Source: Geomonas silvestris (GTDB taxonomy: Bacteria; Desulfobacterota; Desulfuromonadia; Geobacterales; Geobacteraceae). Taken from it: 64,000 nucleotides of DNA. The DNA is taken from NCBI RefSeq assembly GCF_014193515.1, contig NZ_BLXX01000006.1, positions 1-64,000 on the forward strand, in the 5' to 3' direction. Below are positions 37,401 through 46,400 of this stretch, one piece after another (the first letter of the stretch is position 1; every line of letters starts with the position of its first letter). The notes beneath the pieces are model-generated. The model had not been told where the DNA came from. It worked only from the letters and a program-made list of their open reading frames with translations, and did not search any database. A program made the position numbers and the translations under genes.

Positions 37401-38096
37401 GACGTAGCCCAGGTAGTAGGGGAGATCGAGCGCCCGTACCGTGACGTCGATGGTCGTCTCCATGGCGCGGGTGAGCGGTTTGAGGCGGCCCTCCAGGACC
37501 ACCGGCGTCTCGTTCACGAAGGCGCTGAAGTGCGGTGTCACGTAACGGTCGGCCAGGTACGGGATGTTGCTTATGAAGGGGAGGTTGAGGGTCAGCTCGC
37601 GAATCCGGTGGATGCGCTCGCTTTTCAGGGCCTGGTCCTGGAACACCACCTGGCCGCGCTTCAGGGTGATGTTGTTGAGAGAGAAGAGGTAGCTCTCCTT
37701 CTTTTTCGGCTCCTTTTTCTCGGTCACCAGGTCCGAGAAGTTGAACTGGTTCGGAGCGCTGCGCACCAGGTGGACGTAGGGGGAGTCGAGGGTGATCTCC
37801 CGCACGATGAAGGCGCGTTTGGGGAGGGAGAGTGGGCTCAGCGAGAGCCGTGCCGAACTAAAGGAGACGAAGGTGGCGCTGCTCCCCTTTTCGCTGAGGC
37901 GAAAGCCGTCGACCGCGGCCGTCATGGTGAAGGGGTTGAACGAGACCCAGGCGATCTCGGTGCGGCGCCCGGTGGCCTCGCTGATTTTTTGCACGGCCAG
38001 GTGCCGGGCAAGCGGAGGAAAGCCGAGAACCAGGGCAGTACAGAGGACCACCAGACAGAGGGAGGTGATGACGAGGTGTTTTCTGTTCAGACGCAT
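34428..38096 (-). CDS. DUF748/AsmA-like envelope protein
   Basis: A 1222-residue protein with an N-terminal membrane anchor (about 7-30, HLVITSLCLVVLCTALVLGF) and a long repetitive beta-rich body typical of DUF748/AsmA-like proteins of the cell envelope. These are thought to span the periplasm and move or help assemble lipids and outer membrane components. A proline/alanine-rich insert with repeated APGQAP lies at about residues 780-830. The end (about 1030-1222) has an OmpA-like look (SGFVDRERDAEGYRNELLL, then ARERAEAVRNYLLKAG). The gene converges on the kinase gene with 6 bp between stops. AAGGAG precedes ATG 38096. Confidence 0.8.
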   Translation of the reverse strand: MRLNRKHLVITSLCLVVLCTALVLGFPPLARHLAVQKISEATGRRTEIAWVSFNPFTMTAAVDGFRLSEKGSSATFVSFSSARLSLSPLSLPKRAFIVREITLDSPYVHLVRSAPNQFNFSDLVTEKKEPKKKESYLFSLNNITLKRGQVVFQDQALKSERIHRIRELTLNLPFISNIPYLADRYVTPHFSAFVNETPVVLEGRLKPLTRAMETTIDVTVRALDLPYYLGYVPFPLPVRFESGQLTSDLEASYRIDAKTGPEVLLSGSLSLDGIALKEPGGAPLSGLKHAGLAIKRAALLTKQFEISRLDLKRPEIFAARDAAGTWNFQKLSGAKKEAPAEPPAPKKGQKKESPLLLRLAQLNLKEGSVHFNDALPKGGFHSELSGIELAVTGFTTEREHRAPFDLKIATARGEQLALKGEFSAEPLDFKAHLALNGIPLKDYYPYLADKLTTPVSGKLGVEADLAYNAVKGFTLEKSALKGENLAASFGNGEGILLKEALVNGIALDLNGRKAGVEGVEFKGGNLSLGREADGSVSAERLLKKEAGKKPVPAAAPRGAKKESARSAAPPAPFSYRIGKISGSELGIRFTDRSKEDAPSFALSRTRFSVASISGPRQGAIPFTLSAGYGKGGRLAAAGDLTPAPFRMKGNLELHGIPLRDFDAYIPEGTQIFLADGALDTRLSYNLAQDKGAGMTGNFAGSLGVQSFYCLDTILDEDLLKWDSLQLEQVRGTLSPFSLAIQDVSLSNFYARVTVERDGTLNLQHLSAEEPKAAAPGTKAPPAPPAKAPAPAPGQAPPARTAAAPAPGQAPVAGAPAQEGAPRAIRIDTVSLQGGTLDFSDRHLKTPFTATFYNLGGRVSGLSSETNRAADVDLRGNLENHSPLSITGQINPLRGDLFLDLKIAFTDIELSPFTPYSNTFLGYMIDKGKLNLDLAYKIDKKALTSSNKLFIDQFTFGKAVESDKATKLPVRLAVALLKDRKGEIHLDLPVVGQTDDPKFSVWGVVLQMLKNLLVKAATSPFALLGSLFGGGEDFSAVPFSPGSAQVSKGDEAKLMKLAKLLEERPALNLEISGFVDRERDAEGYRNELLLKKMKGEKFRAQVKEGKTRTGQTQDEIEILPQENSTYLKAVYAKEKFPKPRNVLGIAKDLPDAEMRKLILTHTVVGDNELQLLARERAEAVRNYLLKAGKLPPQRLFEKNADIFRPSAKEGTTASRVEFGAMVK

Positions 38097-38166
38097 GCAG
38101 GTCTCCTTGCGGGTCGCCTTCGTGCCGCACCGGTGATGTCCGGGGTTACCCCGGACGAACTCTCTG

Positions 38167-39543
38167 TTAACCGACCTCCGCGTACTCGCGCTCGCGGAAT
38201 TCCGCCCCCAGTTCCCGGGCCAGGGCCCGGATCGGCTCCAGGTCCAGTCCCGGCAGGGCCACGGCGCTCGCCACCACGTTCGGGAGGTACTTGGCCGCTT
38301 CCCGTATGAAATCGCACACCCCGATGAAGCCGGCGTCGCCGAAGGGAGTGTTGCAGAGCCGGGCGTAGGTTGCCGCGTCCGCCGCGTTGAGGCTTACCGA
38401 AACCACGTCGACGAGGCCCGCCAACTCGGGGAGGATGTTGCGGCCGTGCACCAGGTTGGCCTGGCCGTCGGTGTTGATACGCACCTGGTATCCCCGTTTC
38501 TTGAGCTCGGCCGACACCTCGCGTACCACGTCGAGACGGATCAGGGGCTCACCGTAGCCGCAGAATACCACCTCGTTGAAATCCTCCGCGGCGTCAACGG
38601 CCGCCAATAGCTCGGCGGCGTTCGGCTCGTGGGAGAGCTTCAGTTCGTGCCCCTTCACGACCAGTTCCTCGAACTTCGGGCAGAAGGTGCAGCGGTTCGA
38701 ACAGCGGTTGGTGATGTTCAGGTACAGCGAGTTGCGGATCTTGTAGGCGAGCGTCGCCTGCTCCTCGGGGTCCGGGATCCCGAACAGGCGACGGGTGTTG
38801 AACGAGGTGATCCGGGCGACATCTTCGAGCGAGAGCCCCTTTAGTTCGGCGACCTTTTCTGCGGTGAGGCGGACGAACGAGGGCTCGTTGCGTTTGCCGC
38901 GGTGCGGGACCGGGGTGAGGTAGGGGGCGTCGGTCTCCACGAGCATCTCCTCGATCTTCACCCCGCGTACCACCTCGCGCAACGCCTCGTTCGAGGGGTA
39001 GGTGACGGTGCCGGGGATGGAGATCTTGAACCCCATGGCGATCACCTCCTGCGCCATGGCGAGGTCGCCGGAGAAGCAGTGCAGTACGCCGCCCACCTCG
39101 TGCGCCTTTTCTTCCTTCATGATGGTGAGGATGCGGTCGTGCGCGTCGCGGTCGTGGATGATGATGGGGAGTTTCAGCTCGCGGGCGAGCCTGATGAAGC
39201 GGCGGAAGACCTCCTCCTGGAGGTCGCGGGGCGAGCGGTCGCGGTAGAAGTCGAGGCCGATCTCACCGATTGCCACCACCTTGGGGTTCCCGGTCGCGAG
39301 CTCGCGGACCGTCTCGTAGCACTGTTCGGTGACACCTTCCGCGTCGTGGGGGTGGATGCCGACCGAGCAGTAGATCCGGTCGTAGGCGGCGGCGAGTTGG
39401 CAGGCCTCGCGGCTCGATTCGAGGTCTGCGCCAACGGCCAAGATGGTGCCGACGCCGGCCGCACTGGCACGCTCCAGCATTTCGGGAAAGTCGGCGCTGT
39501 ATTCGTTGCCATAAATATGTGAATGGCTGTCAATCAGGTCCAT
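38167..39543 (-). CDS. TatD-family hydrolase fused to radical SAM protein
   Basis: A 458-residue two-domain protein. The N-terminal 255 residues are a TatD metal-dependent hydrolase (DSHSHIYG for the first metal site, GEIGLDFYRD, HDRDAH, HCFSG, ETDAPYLTP). After a linker, the C-terminal 190 residues carry a radical SAM domain with CSNRCTFC, the CxxxCxxC cluster motif, and GYGEPLIR for SAM binding. ATG 39543 (MDLIDSHSH) is chosen for AAGGAG upstream and the standard TatD start. TatD proteins have been linked to DNA repair and D-aminoacyl-tRNA deacylation; the role of the radical SAM part is unknown. It lies 70 bp upstream of the DUF748 gene on the same strand. Confidence 0.88.
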   Translation of the reverse strand: MDLIDSHSHIYGNEYSADFPEMLERASAAGVGTILAVGADLESSREACQLAAAYDRIYCSVGIHPHDAEGVTEQCYETVRELATGNPKVVAIGEIGLDFYRDRSPRDLQEEVFRRFIRLARELKLPIIIHDRDAHDRILTIMKEEKAHEVGGVLHCFSGDLAMAQEVIAMGFKISIPGTVTYPSNEALREVVRGVKIEEMLVETDAPYLTPVPHRGKRNEPSFVRLTAEKVAELKGLSLEDVARITSFNTRRLFGIPDPEEQATLAYKIRNSLYLNITNRCSNRCTFCPKFEELVVKGHELKLSHEPNAAELLAAVDAAEDFNEVVFCGYGEPLIRLDVVREVSAELKKRGYQVRINTDGQANLVHGRNILPELAGLVDVVSVSLNAADAATYARLCNTPFGDAGFIGVCDFIREAAKYLPNVVASAVALPGLDLEPIRALARELGAEFREREYAEVG

Positions 39544-39670
39544 CGATCTGCTCCTTCGGTGTTTCAAACTCGTGCCGTGCTGGCTGCGGCCGGCAAAATG
39601 GAAATACGTATCTTAATGTACCACAGTTCTGGATGCCAGGAAAAAAGGGAGGTGAAAGACAATTGAACGG

Positions 39671-39703
39671 CAATTGACAATGGACAATGGACAATGGACA
39701 GTG
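39671..39703. repeat. tandem heptamer repeat ACAATGG
   Basis: Three exact copies of ACAATGG (39677-39697) are preceded by caattg and followed by a degenerate copy. A related sequence in inverted orientation lies at 40036-40053 in the bioA 3' end. Confidence 0.75.
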
Positions 39704-39935
39704 AGAGGCCCGGTTCGGGGCAACGTTTAGTTATTCGGCGCGGTCTGAAGTGATTCTTTCGGAAAAGGGAGGTGGGGCTGATGGTTTTCGCCTTGGGACC
39801 GATTTTTGGTAGAGGTGGCGAAACTCAGAGTAGCTTCCTGAGGTGTTGCGGGTGAGCCCTCGTTCCCCAGAACGCAAAGGGGGAACGAGGGCGTTTTAGA
39901 GCTGTAGCAAACGTGACGGTGATAGCAGGGCTAAA

Positions 39936-39970
39936 TCCCCTCTGTCTCCCCTTCGCAAAGGGGAGGACGT
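39936..39970. repeat. dispersed hairpin repeat, copy 2
   Basis: Near-identical to 17341-17374, with the same core hairpin ctccccttcgcaaaggggag followed by gacgt. Confidence 0.75.
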
Positions 39971-40035
39971 GAGGTCAGCTGTCATGCTTCAGGGAAACGA
40001 TCGTCGCAGTGCCAGAAGCGACTGGGCATCACTCC

Positions 40036-40053
40036 TTGTCAATTGTCCATTGT
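40036..40053. repeat. ACAATGG-type repeat overlapping the bioA stop
   Basis: The minus strand reads ACAATGGACAATTGACAA, the same unit as the tandem at 39671-39703 in inverted orientation. It supplies the final bioA codons and the stop. Confidence 0.65.
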
Positions 40054-41406
40054 GATCGTCTTTATCGACGCCTCGATCCCGTCCATCAGGATCTTGAGCT
40101 CATCCATCGAAATGGCGAGCGGCGGGAAAACCACGATGATGTTGCCGAGCGGGCGCAGGAACAGGCCGTGCTTCCTGGCCTCCAGGCAGACACGGACACC
40201 GACCCTCTCCTTCCAGGGGTAGGGGGTGCGCCCCTCTTTGTCCAGCACCAGTTCGATCCCACCGATCATCCCCTCGTGACGCACGTCGCCCACATGCGGC
40301 AGATCCAGGAGAGCCTTGAGCCGCTCGCCCAGGTAGGCGATCTTGGGGACCAGCGCCTCGAGCAGGCGGTCCTTCTCGAAGAGTTCCAGGCTCGCCAGCG
40401 CGGCGGCACAGGCGATCGGGTTCCCGGTGAAGGTGTGTCCGTGGAAGAAGGTCTTCAGGTCGGCATAGGCCCCCCAGAAGGCGTCGTAGACCTTGCGGGT
40501 GGTAAGGGTGGCGGCAAGCGGCAGGTAGCCTGCCGAGATCCCCTTGGAAAGCGCCATGATGTCCGGCGTCACCCCCGCCTTCTCGCAGGCGAACATGGCG
40601 CCGGTACGCCCGAAACCGACGGCAACCTCGTCCGCGATCATCAGGATGTCGTAGCGGTCGCACAATTCACGCACCGCTTTCAGAAAGCCCGGCGGTTGTA
40701 CGATCATCCCCCCGGCACCCTGCACCGCCGGTTCGATCACCAGGCCGGCGAGCTCGTGCTGGTGCGCCTCCATCAGGCGCTCGAGCTCTTTCAGGCAGAG
40801 CATCCCGCAGCGCTCGGGGTTACGGTCCTCGGTAAGCGGGCAGCGGTAGCAGTAGGGGCAGGGCGCCTTGATGGTCGGGAACAAGAGCGGCGAGTAGACC
40901 TCGTGGTAGATGTCGATCCCCCCCACGCTCATGGCGCCCACGGTGTCGCCGTGGTAGGCGTTGTCGAAGGCGATGAACTTGGTACGCCCGGGGTGCCCGG
41001 TCTGGTTCTGGTACTGGAAGGCCATCTTCACACCGATCTCCACCGCAGTGGAGCCGTTGTCCGAGTAGAAAACCTTGGCAAGGCCCGCAGGCGCGATGTC
41101 TATCAGCCGCTTGGCGAGGTGCGCCGCGCGGTCGTTGGTGAGGCCGAGGAGCGTCGAATGCTCCAGGCGGTCCACCTGCTCCTTGATCGCCTCGTTGATC
41201 TCGGCCCGGCAGTGGCCGTGCACGTTGGTCCAGATGGCGGCGACGCCGTCCAGGTAGCGGTTTCCGTCCGAGTCGACGAGGTAGCAACCTTCGCCCCTGG
41301 TGATCACCAGGTTGTCGGCTCCTTCCCATTCGCTCATCTGAGTGAAGGGGTGCCAGAGGTAGTCCGAGTCGTACTTTCTCAGCGTCGCGGTGTCCAGCTC
41401 TTCCAT
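40039..41406 (-). CDS. bioA: adenosylmethionine-8-amino-7-oxononanoate aminotransferase
   Basis: A 455-residue class III PLP-dependent aminotransferase that converts KAPA to DAPA with SAM as amino donor in biotin synthesis. The start DSDYLWHPFTQMSEW is the BioA hallmark. PLP-binding features are present: DNGSTAVE, NAYHGDTVGAMSVGG, the Asp in IADEVAVGFGRTG, and the Schiff-base Lys in MALSKGISAGYLPLA (about residue 280). ATG 41406 has GGAGG upstream. It is the last gene of bioB-bioD-bioA. Its last four codons and TGA (TMDN-stop) lie within a short repeat of the ACAATGG type, so the native C-terminus may have been altered. Confidence 0.95.
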   Translation of the reverse strand: MEELDTATLRKYDSDYLWHPFTQMSEWEGADNLVITRGEGCYLVDSDGNRYLDGVAAIWTNVHGHCRAEINEAIKEQVDRLEHSTLLGLTNDRAAHLAKRLIDIAPAGLAKVFYSDNGSTAVEIGVKMAFQYQNQTGHPGRTKFIAFDNAYHGDTVGAMSVGGIDIYHEVYSPLLFPTIKAPCPYCYRCPLTEDRNPERCGMLCLKELERLMEAHQHELAGLVIEPAVQGAGGMIVQPPGFLKAVRELCDRYDILMIADEVAVGFGRTGAMFACEKAGVTPDIMALSKGISAGYLPLAATLTTRKVYDAFWGAYADLKTFFHGHTFTGNPIACAAALASLELFEKDRLLEALVPKIAYLGERLKALLDLPHVGDVRHEGMIGGIELVLDKEGRTPYPWKERVGVRVCLEARKHGLFLRPLGNIIVVFPPLAISMDELKILMDGIEASIKTITMDN

Positions 41407-41525
41407 GGTGCCTCCGTTGAAACAAAACCGGGGCGAACACGAGGTTCGCCCCTGGCAGGTCCAGTTAATGTATCCCTTCCCGCGCCGGGGCGTGGAAACG
41501 AGGTGGCAGAGACGCTTTCGGCGCC

Positions 41526-42242
41526 TTACCCGAACATCTCCCGCAGCATGATGGCGGTTTCCGGCTCGCGCTCGAGGCGGTCGGCCACGGCGCTCACCCG
41601 GGCCCGGTCGTCCTCTCCGGCGACCTCGGGGAAGGTGCCCAGCAGCAGCGCACCGCTCAGCGAGGAGATCAGGTGCGGCGCGTAGGCGCTTACCTCGTCG
41701 GGCTCCTCGGGGTAGCGGTTCACGATGACCCCCTTCACCACGAGCCCGAGGTTGCGCGCCGAGAAGGTGGTCAGCAGGGTATGGTTGACTGTCCCCAGGT
41801 TGGGCCGCGCCACCACGGCGATCGGCAGCCCGAGGTGCTGGGCCAGATCGGACATCAAAAGCCCGCCAGCCAGGGGGACCATGAGGCCTCCGGCACCCTC
41901 GACGATGAGGTAGTCGAACTCGGCCGCCAGCCGCTGGTAGGCCTCCTTGATCACCCCGAAGTCGATGCGTACCCCTTCCTTTTCAGCGGAGATGGAGGGG
42001 GCCAGGGGGGCCATGAGGAGGTAGGGGGTGCAGTCGGGGGTGAGCTCGATGCCGGCGCCGAACGCCATCAGCTCGGCGTCCTCGGAGATCCGCTTCCCAT
42101 CCCTCTCGAGGCAGCCGCTGGTCACCGGTTTCATGACCCCGACCTTGTGCCCCTGGCGCCTGAGCAACAGGGCGATCGTTGCGGAAGCGATGCTTTTGCC
42201 GACCCCGGTGTCGGTGCCGGTGATGAAAATTCCCTTTGCCAT
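41526..42242 (-). CDS. bioD: dethiobiotin synthetase
   Basis: A 238-residue BioD that closes the ureido ring of dethiobiotin using ATP and CO2. The P-loop is FITGTDTGVGKS (residues 5-16). The substrate Lys lies in KPVTSGC (about 38-44), and EGAGGLMVPLAGG carries the catalytic Glu (about 113). ATG 42242 is preferred over the upstream TTG because GGAG sits 6 nt before it. It is the middle gene of the bio operon, 48 bp after bioB and 119 bp before bioA. Confidence 0.95.
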   Translation of the reverse strand: MAKGIFITGTDTGVGKSIASATIALLLRRQGHKVGVMKPVTSGCLERDGKRISEDAELMAFGAGIELTPDCTPYLLMAPLAPSISAEKEGVRIDFGVIKEAYQRLAAEFDYLIVEGAGGLMVPLAGGLLMSDLAQHLGLPIAVVARPNLGTVNHTLLTTFSARNLGLVVKGVIVNRYPEEPDEVSAYAPHLISSLSGALLLGTFPEVAGEDDRARVSAVADRLEREPETAIMLREMFG

Positions 42243-42290
42243 TGCTGTCTCCAACAGGGGAGAGGGGCGTTCCCTCTTCCCCTTATGCCG

Positions 42291-43277
42291 TCAGTGGGCG
42301 CACAGTTCCGTCTCCAGCCCCAGGTCCTCGAACATCTTCAGGTCGACGGCTACGTTGCGCCCCAAGGTGGTCAGGTAGTTGCCGATCATGGTGCCGTTCG
42401 CGCCGGCGAAGAAGATCCAGGACTGCAGGTCGCGCAGGTTCTTCTCGCGCCCGCCGCAGACCGTGATCCGCTTGTCCGGAAGGATGAAACGGTACAGCGC
42501 GATGGTCTTCAGGCACTCCTGCGCGGTTATGTTGTTGGCCCCTTCCAGGCGGGTCCCCTCGATCGGGTTCAGGAAGTTGAGCGGTACCGAGTCGACGTCC
42601 AACTCCTTCAGGGTGAAGGCCATCTCGACGCGCTGGGCCGCGCTCTCTCCCAATCCGAAGATGCCGCCGGAGCAGACCTTGACCCCGGCCTTCTTGACTG
42701 CGCGGACCGTTTCGACGTCGTCGTTGTAGGGGTGCGTGGTGCAGATGTTGGGGAAGAAGCTCTCGGCGGTTTCCAGGTTGTGGTGGTAGGTGTCCATCCC
42801 GGCATCGCGCAGTTTCACGGCGGTGTCGTAGTCGATGATCCCGAGCGAGCAGGAAGGGAAGATGCCGGTTTCCTGGCGGATGCGGCGCAGTGCCGCGAGG
42901 ATGCGCTCCAGTTCGAGCCCGTTTACCGTGGTGCCGCTGGTGATGATCCCGAAACAGGCGGAACCGCTCGCCTCGGCCTGCCGGGCGCACTCGACCATCT
43001 GCTCCTCTTCGACCAGCGGGTAGACCGGTGCGTCGGTCCGGTGGTGAGCCGACTGGGCGCAGAAGGCGCAGTTCTCGGCGCAGCGGCCGGATTTCGCGTT
43101 GATGATGGAGCAGAGGTGGACCTTGTTCCCGACGAACTGCTCCTTGATCCGGGTGGCGCCGCGGTACAGGTCGAAAACCTGGGACCCTTCGGCCTGGCTC
43201 AACTGCACTGCTTCCTCGGGGGTGATGCTCCCTCCGGAAAGGGTGCGCCCGACAATCTCGTTGATCAGCTTTTCCAT
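42291..43277 (-). CDS. bioB: biotin synthase
   Basis: A 328-residue radical SAM enzyme that inserts sulfur into dethiobiotin. The 4Fe-4S motif CAENCAFC (CxxxCxxC) is near residue 56, with FGIITSGTTV and CSLGIID further on. The second cluster ligands are represented by CTTHPYNDD, then CSGGIFGLGES, and TVCGGREKNL near the end. First gene of the operon, with GGAGG before ATG 43277 and a BirA-type operator 40 bp further upstream. bioC, bioF and bioH are not in the window. Confidence 0.96.
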   Translation of the reverse strand: MEKLINEIVGRTLSGGSITPEEAVQLSQAEGSQVFDLYRGATRIKEQFVGNKVHLCSIINAKSGRCAENCAFCAQSAHHRTDAPVYPLVEEEQMVECARQAEASGSACFGIITSGTTVNGLELERILAALRRIRQETGIFPSCSLGIIDYDTAVKLRDAGMDTYHHNLETAESFFPNICTTHPYNDDVETVRAVKKAGVKVCSGGIFGLGESAAQRVEMAFTLKELDVDSVPLNFLNPIEGTRLEGANNITAQECLKTIALYRFILPDKRITVCGGREKNLRDLQSWIFFAGANGTMIGNYLTTLGRNVAVDLKMFEDLGLETELCAH

Positions 43278-43316
43278 GAATACCTCCGCGCCTCATGTAC
43301 CACGCCCAAAGTCGGG

Positions 43317-43348
43317 TTGTCAACCTAATCTCGCCTTCTGGTTGACGG
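43317..43348 (-). promoter_or_regulatory. BirA-type biotin operator overlapping the bioB promoter
   Basis: An inverted repeat, TTGTCAACC (43317-43325), 14 bp and GGTTGACGG (43340-43348), matches the usual BirA operator TTGTAAACC-N(14-16)-GGTTTACAA in layout. On the minus strand one half-site contains TTGACA, a perfect -35 element for bioB, so BirA binding would block the promoter. It starts 40 bp before the bioB ATG. Confidence 0.75.
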
Positions 43349-43424
43349 GATTTTGGATGAGGAAATGGCGCGGTGCGGCGGTGTGCCAGGGGAGGGCACT
43401 GGAGGGATCCGGCGCGGGGTGTGG

Positions 43425-46400
43425 TCAGCGGTCCAGGAGCTCGCGGACCTTGCTGATCAGGTGCAGCGGATGTACCGGCTTCTTGACCAGTTCGGTCTCC
43501 GGGGCGAGTTCCCCCTTGTTCCGGATCACGTCCGCCGTGTAGCCGCTGGTGAAAATGGTGGGGGTGCCGGGCTTGAGACGCTGGATTTCGTCGTAGGCGG
43601 CCTTGCCGCTCATCTTGGGCATGATGAGATCCATAAGGACCAGGTCGATCGCGTCCCTGTTTTCCCGGAACTGCTCCACGGCCTCGGCGCCGTCGGCTGC
43701 CAGGATCACCCGGTAGCCGAAGCTGACCAGGACGCCGCGCACCATCTCCCGCACCGCGGTCTCGTCCTCGGCCACCAGGATCAGCTCGCTCCCCGCTTGC
43801 GGTTCCACCACCGGTTGTTGCGAGGGGAGCAGAGGTTCTTGGCAGCTGGTCATGGGAAGGTACACCTTGAAGGTCGTCCCGGCCCCGGGCTCGCTTTCCA
43901 CCAGGATCTGCCCGTTGTGCTGCATCACGATGCCGTAGGCCATGGCAAGCCCCAGGCCGGTCCCCTTGCCGACCTCCTTGGTGGTGAAAAACGGCTCGAA
44001 GATCTTGGCGCGGGTCGCCTCGTCCATCCCCATCCCGATATCGGCGATGCTCAAAAGGGCGTAGCGCCCCTGGGAGCACCAGCTGAACCCGAGCCGCCCC
44101 GGCTCCAGGTCGATCGCCTGGGTTTGCACCAGGAGCGTCCCCCCCTCGGGCATGGCGTCCCGGGCGTTGGTGGCCAGGTTCATCAGGATCTGCTCGATCT
44201 GCCCGCTGTCGGCAAAGACGTGCAGCGGCTCGGGGGCGAGGCTGGTCTTCAGCGCGATGTCCTCGCCGATCACCCGCCCCAGGAAGTGCTCGACGTGTCG
44301 CACGATGCCGTTTAGGTCGACCTGGCGCGGGTTCATCACCTGCTTTCTGCTGAAGGCGAGCAGGCTCCGGGTGAGTCCTGCGGCCCGCTCCGCGGCGGCG
44401 AGCACCTGGTCGACGCTGGTGCGGTTGGGGTCGCTTGCCGGAAGCCGCATCTGCATGACGCTGCAGTAGCCGATGATGACGGTGAGGATGTTGTTGAAGT
44501 CGTGGGCGATGCCGCCGGCCAAAAGCCCGGTTGCCTCCATCTTTTGCGCCTGGCGCAACTGCTCTTCCAGGGCGCGCTGCTGGGTGGTGTCGGTACCGAT
44601 GCAGGCGATCCCCGCGGCGGAACCGTCGGGGTTGTGCAGGACGGTGTTGTCCCAGCTTATGGTGCGCAACTCCCCCTGTGCCGTGAGGATCTCGTTCTCC
44701 TGGTGCGAGACGACTTCGCCTTGCTGCATCCCCTGTTCGAAGGCGGCGCGCAGCTTCAGGCGCAACTCCGGGGGGAGGAAGTTTTCGAACCAGTCGGCAC
44801 CGAGGGCCTCCCCGGGCTCCCAGCCGGTAAGGCGCAACAAGAAGTCGTTGCAGAAGGTCACCCGACCCTTGCGGTCCAGGATGAGGCTCAATAACTGGAC
44901 GTTTTCCAGAAGCTGCCGGAAGCGCTGCTCGGAGAGGCTGAGCGCGATCTCGGCGTTGCGCCGCTCGGTGATGTCCTGGATAAGCCCCTCGTAACCTGCC
45001 AGCCGGCCCGTCGGATCGAAGCGCAGGACCGGGGTGTTGCGGACCCAGCGCAGTTGGCCGTCCTTGCGGACGATGCGGTGCTCGATCGACTCGGTCTTGC
45101 AGTGCCGCAAAAGGTCCGAGGCGTGCCGGCGCACCAGGGCGCGGTCCTCCTCGGGGACCATGACGAGCCACAGGGTCCCGTCGGCGTGGAACTCGGCCTC
45201 GGTGTAGCCGGTGACCGCCAGGCACCCCGCGCCGTGGGTGGTCGAGAGCCTTCCGTCGGGGGCGACGGCGACCGTGTAGATGTAGTCGGTGACCGCGTTG
45301 CTGATGCGCCGGTAGCGCTCCTCGCTCTCGCGCAGCGCCTGTTCGGCACGCTTGCTTTCGGTGGTGTCGCGCGCCACGCAGGCGACCCGGGTCACAACGC
45401 CGCGCTGGACCACCGGCGCATAGCTGATGGCGAGCTCGCGCCGCTCCCCCGAAGGTGCCTGGGTTTGCTGCTCGAAGGTGGCCGTCTCGCCGGCAAGGCA
45501 GGCGTCTAAATACGGTTTCAGTTCGGCAAAACGCGCCGCACCGGTCACCTCGGCCACCGTTTTCCCCAGCAGACGGTGGCGCTTCAGGCCGAAGTAGTCG
45601 AGGAAGGCGCGGTTAACCATCAAGAACCGGTACTCCCGGTCCACCACGCTCACCATATCCTGCGACCCTTCAACCGCCTGGCGGTACTCCTGCAGTTGGG
45701 CCTCGGCCTGTTTCTCCTGCGAGACGTCCAGCATCACCCCGCGCAGGCGCGCAGGTTTCCCGTTTTCCTTAACCACGCTCACCAGGTCCCGCAACCAGAT
45801 CCAGGTCCCCCGCGCCGTCTGCAGGCGGTACTCGAAGCTGGCGGCGTCCGGGAGACCGTCGAAGTCGCGGTCGAGCCAATCAAGCCAGGTCTGGTCTCCC
45901 GGGAAGACCCGGTCGTGCCAGCAGGAGGGATCGCTCAGCCAGAGCCCCGCGGCAAGCCCGGTGATGGCCTCGCTCTGCTCGCTGACGAAGGTGAAGCGCC
46001 GGGCGGGGAGGTCGAACTCCCAGACGATGCCGTCGATGCTGTTGACGATCTCCTGGGAGCGCTTTTTGGCGTGGGTGAGTTCCTGCTGCTGCTCGGAGAG
46101 CTGGCGGTTGGCCTCCTTGAGGCGGGCCACCTGCCGGTTGATAAGCAGGGCGAGCGCGCCGACCAGGGTGAGGAGGAGGGCGGAACTGGCCAGCTCGCGC
46201 CTGGTGCGGGCGGCCCACTGCCTGAGGCGGGCCTGGCGGTCCAGGGCGATGACGGCGATGATCGGGTAGGTGGCGGAGGAGCGGTAACTGATGATCCGTT
46301 CCGAGCCGTCCAAGGGGGCGCGGACCTTGGCGAGCGTACCGGCTCCCGGCGAGAGCCGGACCTCGGAGGGGAACAGTTTACCGACAGAGGGCGCCTTGGC

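Larger units (their letters stand above)
39544..40038. other. intergenic region rich in short repeats
   Basis: About 495 bp with no gene. It holds a tandem repeat of ACAATGG (39677-39697), the second copy of the dispersed hairpin repeat (39936-39970) and, at its right border, an inverted relative of the ACAATGG repeat that runs into the bioA stop codon. It contains the promoter of the TatD-radical SAM gene, which I could not pinpoint. Confidence 0.6.

Noticed and set aside
39677-39697. ACAATGG tandem array as a possible CRISPR
   Set aside because: The units are contiguous heptamers without spacers and no cas gene is nearby.
42283-45225. A 980-codon minus-strand open frame across bioB and the PAS kinase
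   Set aside because: It lies in another frame of two clearly recognisable genes, has low-complexity Arg/Pro/Gly-rich content typical of high-GC shadow frames and no domain.
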